DNA from: Rhodovastum sp963804495
GTDB lineage: Bacteria > Pseudomonadota > Alphaproteobacteria > Acetobacterales > Acetobacteraceae
DNA: 64,000 nucleotides
Assembly: GCA_963804495.1 (NCBI GenBank)
Contig: CAWDQN010000011.1
Coordinates: 62,001 to 126,000 of the forward strand
Direction of reading: 5' to 3'
The notes below the pieces were generated by a model. The model was not told the DNA's origin and did no database searches. It saw nothing but the letters and a program-made list of their open reading frames with translations. Shown here in pieces: positions 1 to 8,260 of this stretch (positions within the stretch are counted from its first letter, which is position 1; every line of letters begins with the position of its first letter). Position numbers and translations under genes: made by a program.

Positions 1-240
1 AGCCGTTGGCCACCGAGGAGCGATAGAGCTGGGCCGTGCTGACCACGGAGCGGAAGGCAGCGTGGGTTTCGGCGCCCCATTCGGAACGAAAGCCGTTGGT
101 ACCTTTTTTGGAAGATCACGCTGGGTCGGATCCGTCGCTCGCAGATGTTGTTGGTGTAAGGGACATCCCGGCGGGTCATGAACACGAACAGATGTGCCCG
201 GTTGGCGGCAATACATTTGCGCAGCTTGCGTCCGGGCTTG
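1..240 (-). pseudogene. IS66-family transposase, C-terminal remnant (frameshifted)
   Basis: Read on the minus strand, this matches the conserved C-terminal part of IS66-type TnpC transposases. One frame contains HLFVFMTRRDVPYTNN followed by CERRIRPSV. A second frame, after a shift in the A-rich stretch near 111-117, continues TNGFRSEWGAE and AFRSVVSTAQ, the usual next block. The rest of the gene lies outside the window or is gone. Family assignment rests on recognising the NN-ER-RP and GFRSEWGA motifs. Together with the adjacent integrase fragment it marks an old mobile-element edge. Confidence 0.75.
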
Positions 241-284
241 CCGACCGGGGCAGCCGTCGTGATCCGGCCGCGCCGGTAGGCGGC

Positions 285-530
285 CTAAACTTTCTCGGCC
301 ACGATGTACGCTAGCGCGGCCTTGGCCAGAGTGACGGCGCCGGAGTCTGCGGCGCGGCCGGGGGGGGGCACGCCCATCTCCCTCATGTTGCGGGCCCGGA
401 CCCACCGGAACACCCAGAACCGGTTCCCGTTCTCGCGTACCAGCAAATACAGCCCGTTGCCGTCGCCGTATCGATCCGGATTCGCCCGTTCAACTTTTGT
501 TGCAGTCAGCCCGACTGCCTTCCGAGACAT
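285..530 (-). pseudogene. Tyrosine recombinase/integrase, N-terminal fragment
   Basis: The 81-residue product begins MSRKAVGLTATKVE and contains GDGNGLYLLVRENGNRFWVF. This is the typical N-terminal (DUF4102-type) domain of prophage and island integrases of about 400 residues. The start at 530 has a good ribosome site (GGAGGG, 6 bases upstream). The reading frame ends soon after REMG, near a run of nine G/C pairs at 360-368, so the core-binding and catalytic domains are missing. It is a dead integrase, and no attachment site or tRNA target is visible beside it. Confidence 0.75.
360..368. repeat. G9 homopolymer inside integrase remnant
   Basis: Nine consecutive G on the plus strand fall where the integrase frame leaves the family pattern, so expansion or contraction here may have broken the gene. 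It is one of four G-runs of 8-10 bases in the window. Confidence 0.8.
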
Positions 531-1170
531 CGCTGCGCCCTCCGGATGGCGGATAGGGGTCCAGGGGAAGGGTCCGTCCCTATCCCGCATGCCCGTTCGG
601 TAGCGCAGGCAAGCGGAACTTGGCGGGGGCTGGAATTGAAAGATTATGGAATTGCTTAGCTTTCTCGGGAGCTGTTGCGGGGACGAGCGGGAGCGAAAGG
701 GAGCAGTCCGGTGGACATCAGCTCCACCACCATTCCGCGGAATTTCCGGGGTGCAATCTATGCCCGCGCTGGCGGTTGCTTGACACGGTCTGGTCAGAGA
801 TGTGCTGCACGGCGCGACCCGCCCGCCGCTTCGCATTGTGTTCGGGGTATTTGGTCGGCATCGGGGTGTCGGCCGCCCTGGGCGGCGTTCGGCACATCTA
901 CGGTATCGATGGCACGGGACGCGGTGTGTCCGAGTGGTCAGGGCCGGGCCAGCGATGCTGCCGGCGTCAATGCAGGCCGGTTCCCGGCCCGCGCGGTACA
1001 CCTTGGCACCCTTTTCCAATCCGGCGTTCCATGATTGCCAATCCCGGCAGCCTGGCACAGAAGATCGCCGCGGCTCGGAAGGCCTACGGACCACTGCGTC
1101 CGCAGTCCAGCACCGCTTCACCAGGCGCGCCCTCACGATGGCGCGGACCGCGCAAGAGAGGAATGGGACG
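531..1170. other. Region with no supported gene
   Basis: I see no convincing coding sequence in these 640 bases on either strand. Open frames exist but have low-complexity Arg/Ala/Pro composition typical of antisense reading in GC-rich DNA. A 6-bp stem, 7-base loop hairpin (GGTGGA/TCCACC) lies near 710-728. An AT-rich patch near 635-665 could hold a promoter, but no clear -35/-10 pair is visible. Confidence 0.5.
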
Positions 1171-1521
1171 ATGTTTGACGAGGACTCGCTGTTCATCCGG
1201 GCCTTCGGCTGGCTCCTCCAGCCGGCGTTGGCGGGAATTCTGGGCTGGCTGCTGGTCTGGGTCGCCGGGGCGGGTATCCATGGCGTGGCGGTCTACGCCG
1301 CGCTCGGCGCCGTTATGGCCTACGCGCGGGCCGGATTCGGTTGGCCACCGAACAATAACGACTGGGCCCCGCTGGCCGGCATCATCTGGCCGTTGGTGGC
1401 GCTGCGTGACGTTCTTCCGCACCTGCTCCGCAAGCGCGAACCGCAGACCAGCCCGCTGCCGACCGATTTGTCGACCAACGTCGCTTTCCTCGATCCGCCG
1501 CGTCCTCGCCTGACAGCCTGA
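1171..1521 (+). CDS. Small inner-membrane protein, function unknown
   Basis: A 116-residue protein with two predicted membrane segments: roughly residues 10-42 (GWLLQPALAGILGWLLVWVAG and the following hydrophobic stretch) and about residues 62-75 (PLAGIIWPLVAL). A polar, proline-rich C-terminus follows. The ATG at 1171 was chosen because AGAGG lies about 10 bases upstream; an in-frame ATG at 1138 is possible but has no ribosome site. I do not recognise the family. The neighbours are mobile remnants and a broken gene, so context gives no function. Confidence 0.6.
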   Translation: MFDEDSLFIRAFGWLLQPALAGILGWLLVWVAGAGIHGVAVYAALGAVMAYARAGFGWPPNNNDWAPLAGIIWPLVALRDVLPHLLRKREPQTSPLPTDLSTNVAFLDPPRPRLTA

Positions 1522-1606
1522 CCGCCGGACCGCGTACGGCGCCCGGTCGCTCGCCGTCCCGGGTCGGCGGGTTCCGCGCCTCGCCCGGGGATCCGACCCC
1601 CCGGCG

Positions 1607-2734
1607 TCAATGACGCTTGATCCCGCCATTGACCGGGTCGACCCAAAAGATCGACTGCGCGAACCCGGGGATATCCAGGGCGAACGGATGGGCCAGAGCC
1701 GCCGCATTCCGCTCTGCCGCGTCCCGGCCTCCTCGCCCTTGGCGGCCAGAAGTTGCACCAGATACATATACGGGCCGGCGTCACCCGGCAGCGCCGCGAT
1801 TGCCAAACGAAACAGCTTCTCCGCCTCCGCCGCGTCGCCGCCTGACCACGCCACCAGCCCGTTGAGGGTGGTGATCCGCGCGCCCACATCCGGCAGACCA
1901 ATGCTGGCGGCTGCCTTCTCGGCTGCCTGGAACAGCGACAGCGCTTCGGCCGGCCGCTTGCCCGCGACCGCGAGAAAGGCGCGGTTGACCGCGACAATTC
2001 CCAGCACCTGCGGCAACACGCCCGGAATCGCGTCGACGAGCTTCAATTCCCGCTCGGCCGCCGGAATTTGGTCGTTCCAGCAGCATTAACAGCGCCAGCA
2101 GATTGTGCAGCATCGCCCGCTCCGACGCCCGCGCGGGATCCCAGGATCGGGCAGGAAAGTGTATCGTCAACTCCTTTGCCTCCTTCAGCGCCGCCGGATC
2201 GTGGTTCAGTCCCCGGAGATAGTCGGCCGGCGCCACCCGAAAGGGTGACGCCTGCGCGATCGTCGCATCCGCCGCGCGCCGCACCAGCGCGGCCGCGTCG
2301 CCGTCGCTCTGCAGGAGGTGGATCTGCTCCGGCGCCTGGTGCGGTTGCCCGGCCACGATCAGCATGCGCAGCGCATCGCCGGGACCTATCAGCATGGCGG
2401 CGTTGACCACCAGCCGCTCATAGCCGAACTGGTCCTGCAGGGCGCCGACCAGGCTCTCCAGCCGGAGCGGCGAGGCCAGTCCGCTCATCGCGGTCGGGCT
2501 CGAACTCACGCGCAGCGTCGGTGTGGGAATGACCAACTCCCCGCGCACGATCTGCGCCGCCTCAGTGATAAATCCCTGGTCGGCGGTGTCGGCATCGAAA
2601 CCGCCCTCGGTAATTTTCGGCGCGACATTGATGTGCAGGCTGAGCGCGCCGCCATAAAGCGCCAATTCACCGGCGACGAGGCTGACCGCCATGCCGGCGC
2701 GCAGCACGAGCGTCGTGATTTCGAACGGGAACAT
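1607..2734 (-). pseudogene. Tetratricopeptide-like membrane protein, two frameshifts
   Basis: The gene starts at 2734 (AGGGA about 8 bases upstream) with MFPFEITTLVLRAGMAVSLV, an apparent N-terminal membrane helix. It continues as a helical protein without a recognised catalytic motif. Near 2085 the frame must shift to continue with AAERELKLVDAIPGVLPQ and a TPR-like segment (AEALSLFQAAEKAAASIGLP, AAEAEKLFRLAIAALPGDAG). A second shift near 1720 is needed to reach a plausible end, DIPGFAQSIFWVDPVNGG, and a stop at 1607-1609. The repeats resemble superhelical TPRs used for protein binding. Two frameshifts suggest a pseudogene, but base-calling errors cannot be excluded. Confidence 0.6.
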
Positions 2735-2770
2735 CCGGGCATCCCTGAAGGGTGTCGGACCAATTCGCGG

Positions 2771-4091
2771 TCATTCCAACCTCGACCAGGCCAGCGCCAG
2801 GACGGTTGCCGCCATAACAGCGGTCGCCAGCCAGCCCATGACCAGCAGCGTCCGTGGCAGCGGGAAGCGTCCCATGATCGCCGGGCGCATGGTCAGGTGC
2901 ATCATCGCCACCATGACCGGCACGGCGACGACACCGTTCAACACCGCGCTCCAGTACAGCGCCCGGATCGGATCGATGGGCGAGAAAGTGACTGCCACTC
3001 CCAGCGCCATGCCGATGGCAATGGTCGCATAGAACGCCGGCGCCCGCAGCGGCAGGCGGGCCAGCCGGACGTGCCAGGACAGCGTCTCGCCTAGCGCATA
3101 GGCTGCCGATCCCGCCAGCACCGGCAGTGCAAGCAGGCCGGTGCCGATGATGCCAGCGGCGAACAGGGCGAAGGGGAAGGGACCGGCGACGGTGCGCAGC
3201 GCCTCGGCGGCCTGGGCAGCGGTTTGGATATCGGTCACACCATGCGCATGCAGCGTCGCCGCCGTGGTGATGACGATGAACAAGGCAATGATGTTGGATA
3301 TCGCCATGCCGAGGATGGTATCGATGCGTATACGGGCGAATTCCTCCTGCGCCTGCTCGGGCGCACGGGTCAGCGGTCGGGCGCCGGCCCGCTGCGTCTC
3401 GTCTTCCACTTCCTGCCCGGCCTGCCAAAAGAACGGGTAGGGGCTGATCGTGGTGCCGAGCACCGCGGTGACGGCCATGAGATAGGTGGCACTGGAGGAA
3501 ACGGGTGGCCACATGATGGCCGAAGCAACATCGGTCCACGGCACATCTACCATGAAGGCGCAGATCACGTAGGCGAACAGCGCCAGGCAGAGATATTTAA
3601 GAACGGCGACATAGCGTGCATACGCGGTGAAGATCTGCAATCCGGCCGAGAACACGCCGAAGAGCAAGACATACAGCAGTGCAGGTCCGTCAGTCAGCAG
3701 GTTCCGCGCCGCCCCATCGCTCCCAGATCGGCCCCGAGATCGATCAGGTTTGCCGCCACAAGCAGCAACACGACGCTGCCGGCCAGCACACGCGAATAAT
3801 GCCGCCGCAGATTGCCGGCGATGCCGAAGCCGGTGACGCGGCCGATGCGGGCGCTGATCTCCTGGATCGCCACCATCAACGGATAGCTGAGCACCGGTGT
3901 CCAGGCCAGGCCATAGCCGGACTGCGCGCCACCTGCGAATAGGTGGCGATGCCACCGGGGTCGTCATCCGCGGCGCCGGTGATCAGTCCAGGCCCCATCA
4001 CCTGAAAAAGCCTTGGCCGGTGGGGCGGCTTCACCCCACTGGCCAACGCCGGTCCGGTCAAGATTCGCGTTCGCGCCAGGTCGGGCGACAA
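2771..4091 (-). pseudogene. NRAMP-family divalent metal transporter, two frameshifts
   Basis: The family (MntH/NRAMP) imports Mn2+ or Fe2+ with protons across the inner membrane. The first frame (from a TTG at 4091) carries the signature GPGLITGAADDDPGGIATYSQ region that forms the metal site in TM1. A second frame holds LSYPLMVAIQEISARIGRV and NLIDLGADLGAMG. A third runs on to the end with DTILGMAISNIIALFIVITT (the TM6 region) and further helices. The shifts lie near 3900 and in the G-rich stretch near 3710. All expected regions are present in order, so the parent gene was complete. It begins 9 bases from the stop of the next gene and probably shared its operon. Confidence 0.8.
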
Positions 4092-4099
4092 TCCCCGCC

Positions 4100-4564
4100 T
4101 CAGCTCGACAGGGCGAGATCAATGAGCGCGATCGCGCGCGCGCTGTCACCTTCGCCCAGGGCATGGCGTGCCTGGCCGATGCGGGCGATGAACTGGCTGT
4201 GGCTGGGCTCGCTTTCCCGCCCTTGCACCACCGAGCGATCGAGCGCCCGCGTCTCCGCCATTTCCAGCGATTGCTGCGCCTCCCCGGTGCGGCCGCCGAC
4301 GAGCGCGGCACGCGCGGCCGCCAGGTAATCATGTGCCGTTGCATTCGCACCGGCTGACGAGGGCGGCAGGGTGGGGGCGATGAGCGAATGTGTGTCGCCG
4401 GGTTCGATATTGCTGGCATGGCTCGACAGCGGCAGCGAGGTGCCGGTGCCGGGCTCGTGGCCCGGGCGGGCGCCGGTCGCGGGATCGAGGCTCGGCGTCT
4501 GGGCCAGTGCCGACATCGCGGAGATGCCGAGCAGGGCGATTGAAGCCACCATCAGTGAGCGCAT
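4100..4564 (-). CDS. Secreted hypothetical protein
   Basis: A 154-residue protein with a signal peptide (MRSLMVASIALLGISAMSALAQ, cleavage likely after ALA). A Ser/Pro/Gly-rich linker follows, then a helical domain of about 75 residues (AHDYLAAARAALVGGRTGEA, RIGQARHALGEGDSARAIAL) that looks TPR-like. The start at 4564 has GAAGGA about 10 bases upstream; a longer start at 4597 would place residues before the signal peptide. Similar short periplasmic helical proteins occur beside stress genes in Acetobacteraceae, but no function is known. A G10 tract lies about 50 bases upstream of the start. Confidence 0.7.
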   Translation of the reverse strand: MRSLMVASIALLGISAMSALAQTPSLDPATGARPGHEPGTGTSLPLSSHASNIEPGDTHSLIAPTLPPSSAGANATAHDYLAAARAALVGGRTGEAQQSLEMAETRALDRSVVQGRESEPSHSQFIARIGQARHALGEGDSARAIALIDLALSS

Positions 4565-4610
4565 GGCAATGAAATCCTTCAAGGTTGAGTGCGACACATC
4601 TGTCGCGTGC

Positions 4611-4620
4611 GGGGGGGGGG
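4611..4620. repeat. G10 homopolymer upstream of a secreted-protein gene
   Basis: Ten consecutive G on the plus strand lie 47-56 bases upstream of the minus-strand start at 4564, in the gap to the next gene. Such tracts change length by slipped-strand mispairing. Here a change would alter promoter or leader spacing rather than a reading frame. Confidence 0.8.
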
Positions 4621-4667
4621 TGCGGCAGCGGACCGGATTTCCGGCCGGCTCGCCGTCGGCGTGGCCA

Positions 4668-5003
4668 TCAGTAGATCGGCAGGCCGAAACTCAGTGCTAC
4701 GCCGGGTTGCTGGTAGTAGCCTTGCGGCGCGTAGACGATCGGTGGCGGGCCATAGTAACGCTCGCCGCCGCCACGATAGCCGCCATGGTAGCCACCGCCA
4801 TGATGCTGCTCGCGGCCGTGATCGCGATCCGCGATTTGCTGGCGTGCAGGCGCGCGCCGTGCATCATTGCCGTTGCCGTTCGGTTGGGTGTCCGCACAGG
4901 CCGGCGAGGCGAAGCCTCCGCTCAGCATCGCCGCGGCCATGCCGAGGCAAAACGTCCAGCGGGGCCTGTGCCCGTGACGTCGGTTTCGGGTCTGATTGTT
5001 CAT
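4668..5003 (-). CDS. Small secreted Gly/Tyr/Pro-rich protein
   Basis: A 111-residue protein. The basic N-terminus and hydrophobic stretch (TFCLGMAAAMLSGGFASPACA) form a signal peptide. The mature part is rich in Gly, His, Tyr and Pro (HHGGGYHGGYRGGGERYYGP) and ends in VALSFGLPIY, which could form a short membrane or beta segment. The start at 5003 has AGGAGGGAG just upstream. It follows the Spy-like gene by about 10 bases in the same direction and is probably co-transcribed with it. I do not recognise the family; the His-rich part could bind metal, which is inference. Confidence 0.7.
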   Translation of the reverse strand: MNNQTRNRRHGHRPRWTFCLGMAAAMLSGGFASPACADTQPNGNGNDARRAPARQQIADRDHGREQHHGGGYHGGYRGGGERYYGPPPIVYAPQGYYQQPGVALSFGLPIY

Positions 5004-5013
5004 CTGCTCCCTC

Positions 5014-5541
5014 CTAGCCACGGCGTCCCGGCTCGTCATGCCGTGCCTGTTCGCCATGATGGGCATTGGCATTGGTGCGGAACTCATCGTCTGCGCGGCG
5101 CTTCTGGCTGTCGGTGAATGTATCGTATACCGATTGGAAGGCCGGTACCAGCTTCTGCATTTCCTTGGCATGTTCGGTCGCAAGATCTGCATAGGATTGC
5201 ATGTTCTCGACGGCGCTCATGCCGGGCATCGCCTTCACGCGTAGTTGGAATGCCTGATCGATGCTCTGCGCATTGTCGCGCATCACCTGGGCGAACTGTT
5301 CCCATTGCCCCTGCTGAGCCGGCGTGATCTCCAGCCTGGCATGCAGACTGGCGATCTTCTCTTCGACGACCGATTCGGCGTTGCGGGCGTGATCGGCCCT
5401 GCCCGCGCCCTGGCCACCGCTCGGGGAGGGGTGAACCGCGGTCGGATCGCCGCCGCCCGCCGCCATTCCGGGGGCGGAAAACCCGCCCATGGCGATGACC
5501 GCGCCGGCGGCGAACAGGGTTTGTCGAATGGATGTGCGCAT
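5014..5541 (-). CDS. Spy/CpxP-like (LTXXQ motif) periplasmic protein
   Basis: A 175-residue protein with a signal peptide (FAAGAVIAMGGFSAPGMAAG) and a helical domain containing RLEITPAQQGQWEQFAQVMR, the LTXXQ-type signature of Spy and CpxP periplasmic chaperone/stress proteins. A second, similar pattern occurs in SYADLATEHAKEMQKLVPAF. Members bind misfolded envelope proteins or sense envelope stress. The ATG at 5541 has AAGGA about 9 bases upstream. It heads a minus-strand run of small envelope genes, consistent with a stress regulon. No partner two-component system is present in the window. Confidence 0.8.
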   Translation of the reverse strand: MRTSIRQTLFAAGAVIAMGGFSAPGMAAGGGDPTAVHPSPSGGQGAGRADHARNAESVVEEKIASLHARLEITPAQQGQWEQFAQVMRDNAQSIDQAFQLRVKAMPGMSAVENMQSYADLATEHAKEMQKLVPAFQSVYDTFTDSQKRRADDEFRTNANAHHGEQARHDEPGRRG

Positions 5542-5584
5542 GACGTAATTCCTTTGCATGTTGGGCGCGTGCGAGTGGCTGACC

Positions 5585-5737
5585 TCAGATCCGGCCGACG
5601 AGGATCAGCACCAGCAAGATAACCAGAACCAGGCCTAGGCCGCCGCTTGGGCCGTAGCCCCACGCGGAGCTGTATCCCCAACGCGGCAGAGCCCCGACGA
5701 GCAAAAGGAAAAGCAATACAAGTAAAATGATGCCCAT
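5585..5737 (-). CDS. DUF3309 small membrane protein
   Basis: A 50-residue protein with an N-terminal hydrophobic segment (MGIILLVLLFLLLVGALP), the central RWGYSSAWGYGPSGGLG typical of DUF3309, and a second hydrophobic segment (LVLVILLVLILVGRI). Length and pattern match the family, which is common in alpha- and betaproteobacteria and of unknown function. GGAGG lies about 7 bases before the ATG. It sits with CsbD and entericidin-like genes, a frequent grouping of small stress or envelope genes. Confidence 0.85.
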   Translation of the reverse strand: MGIILLVLLFLLLVGALPRWGYSSAWGYGPSGGLGLVLVILLVLILVGRI

Positions 5738-5749
5738 TGTCCGGCCTCC

Positions 5750-5920
5750 CTATTCCTTGAGTGTGTCTTTGGCGCATCCTGCATCGTTCTGCGTCTTGCC
5801 TTCGGCCTGTTCGGCCAGGCCTTCGGCCTGCAGTTTGGCATCGCCGACGAGCCTGCCGACGGTTTCCTTCACGCTGCCGATCACCTGCTTGCCGGCGCCG
5901 ATAACTCTGTCTTTGTCCAT
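5750..5920 (-). CDS. CsbD-family stress protein (copy 1)
   Basis: A 56-residue hydrophilic protein starting MDKDRVIGAGKQVIGSVKET and containing the family pattern AEGLAEQAEGKTQN. CsbD proteins are small soluble helical proteins induced in general stress; their biochemical role is unknown. It is 12 bases upstream of the DUF3309 gene and likely in its operon. A second copy lies at 8261-8431. This copy has a Cys (DAGCAKD) where copy 2 has VGGAKD and is the more divergent of the two. Confidence 0.88.
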   Translation of the reverse strand: MDKDRVIGAGKQVIGSVKETVGRLVGDAKLQAEGLAEQAEGKTQNDAGCAKDTLKE

Positions 5921-6038
5921 GTCACTTTCTGCCTTGCTTCATTGGGGACGTCTTCGCTCCGCGGTGCCAGCGGCTGCCGTCCCTTGCCATGCTGGTCCTC
6001 TCGGTTGTCCGCGGGCCGGCCGGAATGCGGTCCGGCGC

Positions 6039-6191
6039 TTATGGCTTGTTGCGATCGGCGCTGTTGGTGATCGCGTGACCAGTGGCGGAGATGTCCTCGC
6101 CGGCACCGGCGGTGGTGTGGCAGGCGCCCAGCAGGGGCGCTGCGCCCACCAAGATGAGGAGGGTGAGGACGATGGGGAAAATCTTGCGCAT
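6039..6191 (-). CDS. Entericidin A/B-like lipoprotein
   Basis: A 50-residue protein with a lipoprotein signal: hydrophobic stretch FPIVLTLLILVGAAPLLGAC, with the lipobox Cys at residue 24. A short mature part (AGAGEDISATGHAITNSADR) matches the ecnA/ecnB pattern G-G-D-I-G-I. Entericidins are small cell-envelope lipoproteins; in enterics they form a toxin/antidote pair under stress control, while in alphaproteobacteria single copies are common with unclear roles. AAAGGA lies about 10 bases upstream of the ATG. Confidence 0.85.
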   Translation of the reverse strand: MRKIFPIVLTLLILVGAAPLLGACHTTAGAGEDISATGHAITNSADRNKP

Positions 6192-6683
6192 GGCGATAGG
6201 GTCCTTTCGGTGGTCTGGCGGGGTGGGGCCGGATGGACCGCCGGTGCCGGGCCTGGCATCAGCGGCCTGTCCTTGCCGGTTTTTTGTCCATTGGCGCAGT
6301 TCAGTCAGCGTTTGCCGGGGGCCGCCTGCTGTCCTGCTTCCAAAAGACGAAGAAAGAAACTTTCAATCAGGACGGCAGCGTGCCAAGTTGAATAATACTG
6401 AGTGGCGTAATGTACCGCCATCCTCGGAATCTACTTAGACAGGCTTGGAGGATGACTGAGTGGTTTGGTCGCCTCGGTGGGGAGCATCGCGACCACGGCG
6501 CAAGCGCCGGCCATCGCGCCGCACGGCCCTTTGTGGCCGGGCACGGCAAGCCAGGCCACAGCAAGACATGTTGCAGGCAGGCCAGGGGGGAGGCACGGCC
6601 GGTTCGGCTAGCCGCGAAAGCCGGAACGTCACCATCCCCCCATGCCGATGCGGGCACAGGGGGGCGATGACAGGACGGCCCGG
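6192..6683. other. Gene-free stretch upstream of the entericidin-like gene
   Basis: No convincing gene in about 490 bases. The part near 6285-6440 is less GC-rich than the surroundings (TTTCAATCAGG, GAATAATACTGAGTGG) and could hold the promoter for the minus-strand entericidin/CsbD/DUF3309 genes. I cannot place a confident -35/-10 pair or a GGAAC-type general-stress promoter. Confidence 0.4.
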
Positions 6684-7310
6684 CTAGGCGACGGTGCCGT
6701 TTCGCCGATGGCTGACCCACCAGCTCAACGCGCCAACGGCCAGCACCACCAGGGTGGCGGCGAACAGCAGCGGAATCGACTGGTCGAGCCACCCGAGGGT
6801 CGGCACGGCGAGGAACAGCAGCGCCCCCAGCGCGCAAATCCGCCAGACCCGTGCCTGCAGCCCGGCCGTGAAGGTGCCGAGTGCCAGCAGGGTCATCATG
6901 GCAAGCGAACTCGAGTTGATGTTCAACACACCCTGCACGCCGCTATTGTACAGCACATACACGGCCACCAGCAGCGCCGCCCAGTTCAGCACCTGGGTAT
7001 AGACCAGTTCCCGATGCCCTTCCGCCGTATTGAAATGCCGCCATCCCGCAATGATGCAGATGGCACCGTAAATCGGCGTGATGGCCAGCCAATAGCCGAC
7101 CCGCAGGCGCAGGCCGACCCCCACGACTGCCAGCAGCAGCATGGCGATATAGGGTGAATCCTCCAGCAGCCAGCGCTTGAAGGCAGATCGCCAGGCCCGC
7201 GGCTCGTCGAGGTTTTCAGCCAGTCCACCATCGCGATTGTCGTCGAGATCGTGTTTGTCATCGAGATCGGCGTCGGTTGTGATGGCCTGCTTGCGACTCA
7301 TGATGTTCAT
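6684..7310 (-). CDS. Multi-spanning inner-membrane protein, unknown function
   Basis: A 208-residue protein: an acidic cytosolic N-terminus of about 45 residues (DDKHDLDDNRDGGLAENLDE) and then about six membrane segments, for example YIAMLLLAVVGVGLRLRVGY, AITPIYGAICIIAGW, VLNWAALLVAVYVLYN, MMTLLALGTFTAGLQA, ICALGALLFLAVPTL and IPLLFAATLVVLAVGALSWW. The ATG at 7310 has GGAAGGA about 7 bases upstream. I do not recognise a named family. It is a stand-alone gene between small stress genes. Confidence 0.75.
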   Translation of the reverse strand: MNIMSRKQAITTDADLDDKHDLDDNRDGGLAENLDEPRAWRSAFKRWLLEDSPYIAMLLLAVVGVGLRLRVGYWLAITPIYGAICIIAGWRHFNTAEGHRELVYTQVLNWAALLVAVYVLYNSGVQGVLNINSSSLAMMTLLALGTFTAGLQARVWRICALGALLFLAVPTLGWLDQSIPLLFAATLVVLAVGALSWWVSHRRNGTVA

Positions 7311-7503
7311 ATTGATGTCCTTCCGCGCGTTGCAGCTGGCGCGCCCGCCCGGCAGACCCCCGCCGTCGGCGCCCGGCACCGCGGCAAGGGTCTGCCCTCA
7401 AGCTTTGGGCGGGCGACCGCCTCAGGACTCTTCCGGAAACGGTGCTGGGAGGGCGGGCATGGCCGCCCTCCCAGCGATCGTTACGGAGCCAGGATCGCTG
7501 GCC

Positions 7504-7656
7504 TCACGGCGCGGGCTTGGGCCCGGTCGCCGAAGTGGCCTTGGCCACTTGGTGGCCGGTATGCTTCGGAAGATACTTATAGCTCCGGTCGAACGGCCAG
7601 TACTCCAGGCGCCATGCCAAATACGCGGCGCCGGCGATAACGATCAACGCGATCAT
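7504..7656 (-). CDS. Small single-span membrane protein with WPFD motif
   Basis: A 50-residue protein: one N-terminal membrane helix (MIALIVIAGAAYLAWRLEY), then WPFDRSYKYLPKHTGHQ and a Lys/Ala/Pro tail. AGGAGA precedes the ATG at 7656. I do not recognise the family. A 39-residue protein at 62432-62551 has the same design (hydrophobic helix, W-Y/R-L-x-x-WPFD), suggesting a family of tiny membrane proteins in this genome. Topology is probably N-in or signal-anchor; the function is unknown. Confidence 0.65.
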   Translation of the reverse strand: MIALIVIAGAAYLAWRLEYWPFDRSYKYLPKHTGHQVAKATSATGPKPAP

Positions 7657-7729
7657 GTCTCATCTCCTTGTTGTTCAGAGCTTGCCGCAAACGCCTGTCG
7701 ATCCCCGCCATCACGCCCTGATCGTGTGA

Positions 7730-7737
7730 GGGGGGGG
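7730..7737. repeat. G8 homopolymer
   Basis: Eight G on the plus strand, between the PRC-barrel gene and the WPFD small protein, 74-81 bases upstream of the latter's start. It is a possible slippage site in a leader or promoter. Confidence 0.7.
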
Positions 7738-7765
7738 CACGGCCAATCCGTGCCCCCATGATCGC

Positions 7766-8185
7766 TCAGGTGCCGTATTTGAACTCGGGAAGAGCCTTCA
7801 GCGTGTCCTTGGTGCCCTCGCGAAGCACCAGTTGCTTGTCATGCACTTCCAGGGCGCTGTAGGGCACGACGACGTATCGCGCATTCACGCCGAGGAAGCC
7901 GCCGACCGACAGCACCGCGAACGACACCCGTGCGTCCGGCGTGACGATCAGATCGTCAAGCGTTCCCACCGGTTCGTTGGCGGCGTTGACGATGGCGCTC
8001 CCCACCACTTTGGACGTCCGGTAACCGGTTGCCAGCAGTGGCAGATCGATCTTCACGGAAGCCAACCCCGGCAGCGCGCGCTCAGTTGTGGTCGCGGTCG
8101 TCGGCGCACCCTGCGAAAAAGCCTGGCTGCCCGTTGCTGCCGCGATAACGGCAGCACCCGCCAGAAGGGTGATTGAACGTGTCAT
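7766..8185 (-). CDS. Secreted PRC-barrel domain protein
   Basis: A 139-residue protein with a signal peptide (SITLLAGAAVIAAATGSQAF). A PRC-barrel domain follows (TSKVVGSAIVNAANEPVGTL, DDLIVTPDARVSFAVLSVGG, GVNARYVVVPYSALEV), the beta-barrel fold shared with the photosynthetic reaction-centre H subunit and RimM. Stand-alone periplasmic PRC-barrel proteins are common in Rhodospirillales and Rhizobiales near CsbD genes; their ligand is unknown. The start at 8185 has AGAGGA about 6 bases upstream. The next gene upstream, CsbD copy 2, is 75 bases away in the same direction. Confidence 0.85.
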   Translation of the reverse strand: MTRSITLLAGAAVIAAATGSQAFSQGAPTTATTTERALPGLASVKIDLPLLATGYRTSKVVGSAIVNAANEPVGTLDDLIVTPDARVSFAVLSVGGFLGVNARYVVVPYSALEVHDKQLVLREGTKDTLKALPEFKYGT

Positions 8186-8260
8186 GGCTGGTCCTCTTGA
8201 GTGATTGATCAGGCGGCGCGAACCCGCGCGGCGCCCCGGCCTGGGTTTACCTGCAAGGCC

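Noticed and set aside
690..740. Possible tmRNA or tRNA end (CTCCACCACCA-like text)
   Set aside because: The hairpin has no T-loop consensus and no acceptor partner or tag-coding region nearby.
5939..6259. Longer minus-strand frame overlapping the entericidin-like gene
   Set aside because: The 50-residue frame has the lipobox, ribosome site and family pattern; the longer frame is Pro/Thr/Arg-rich noise.
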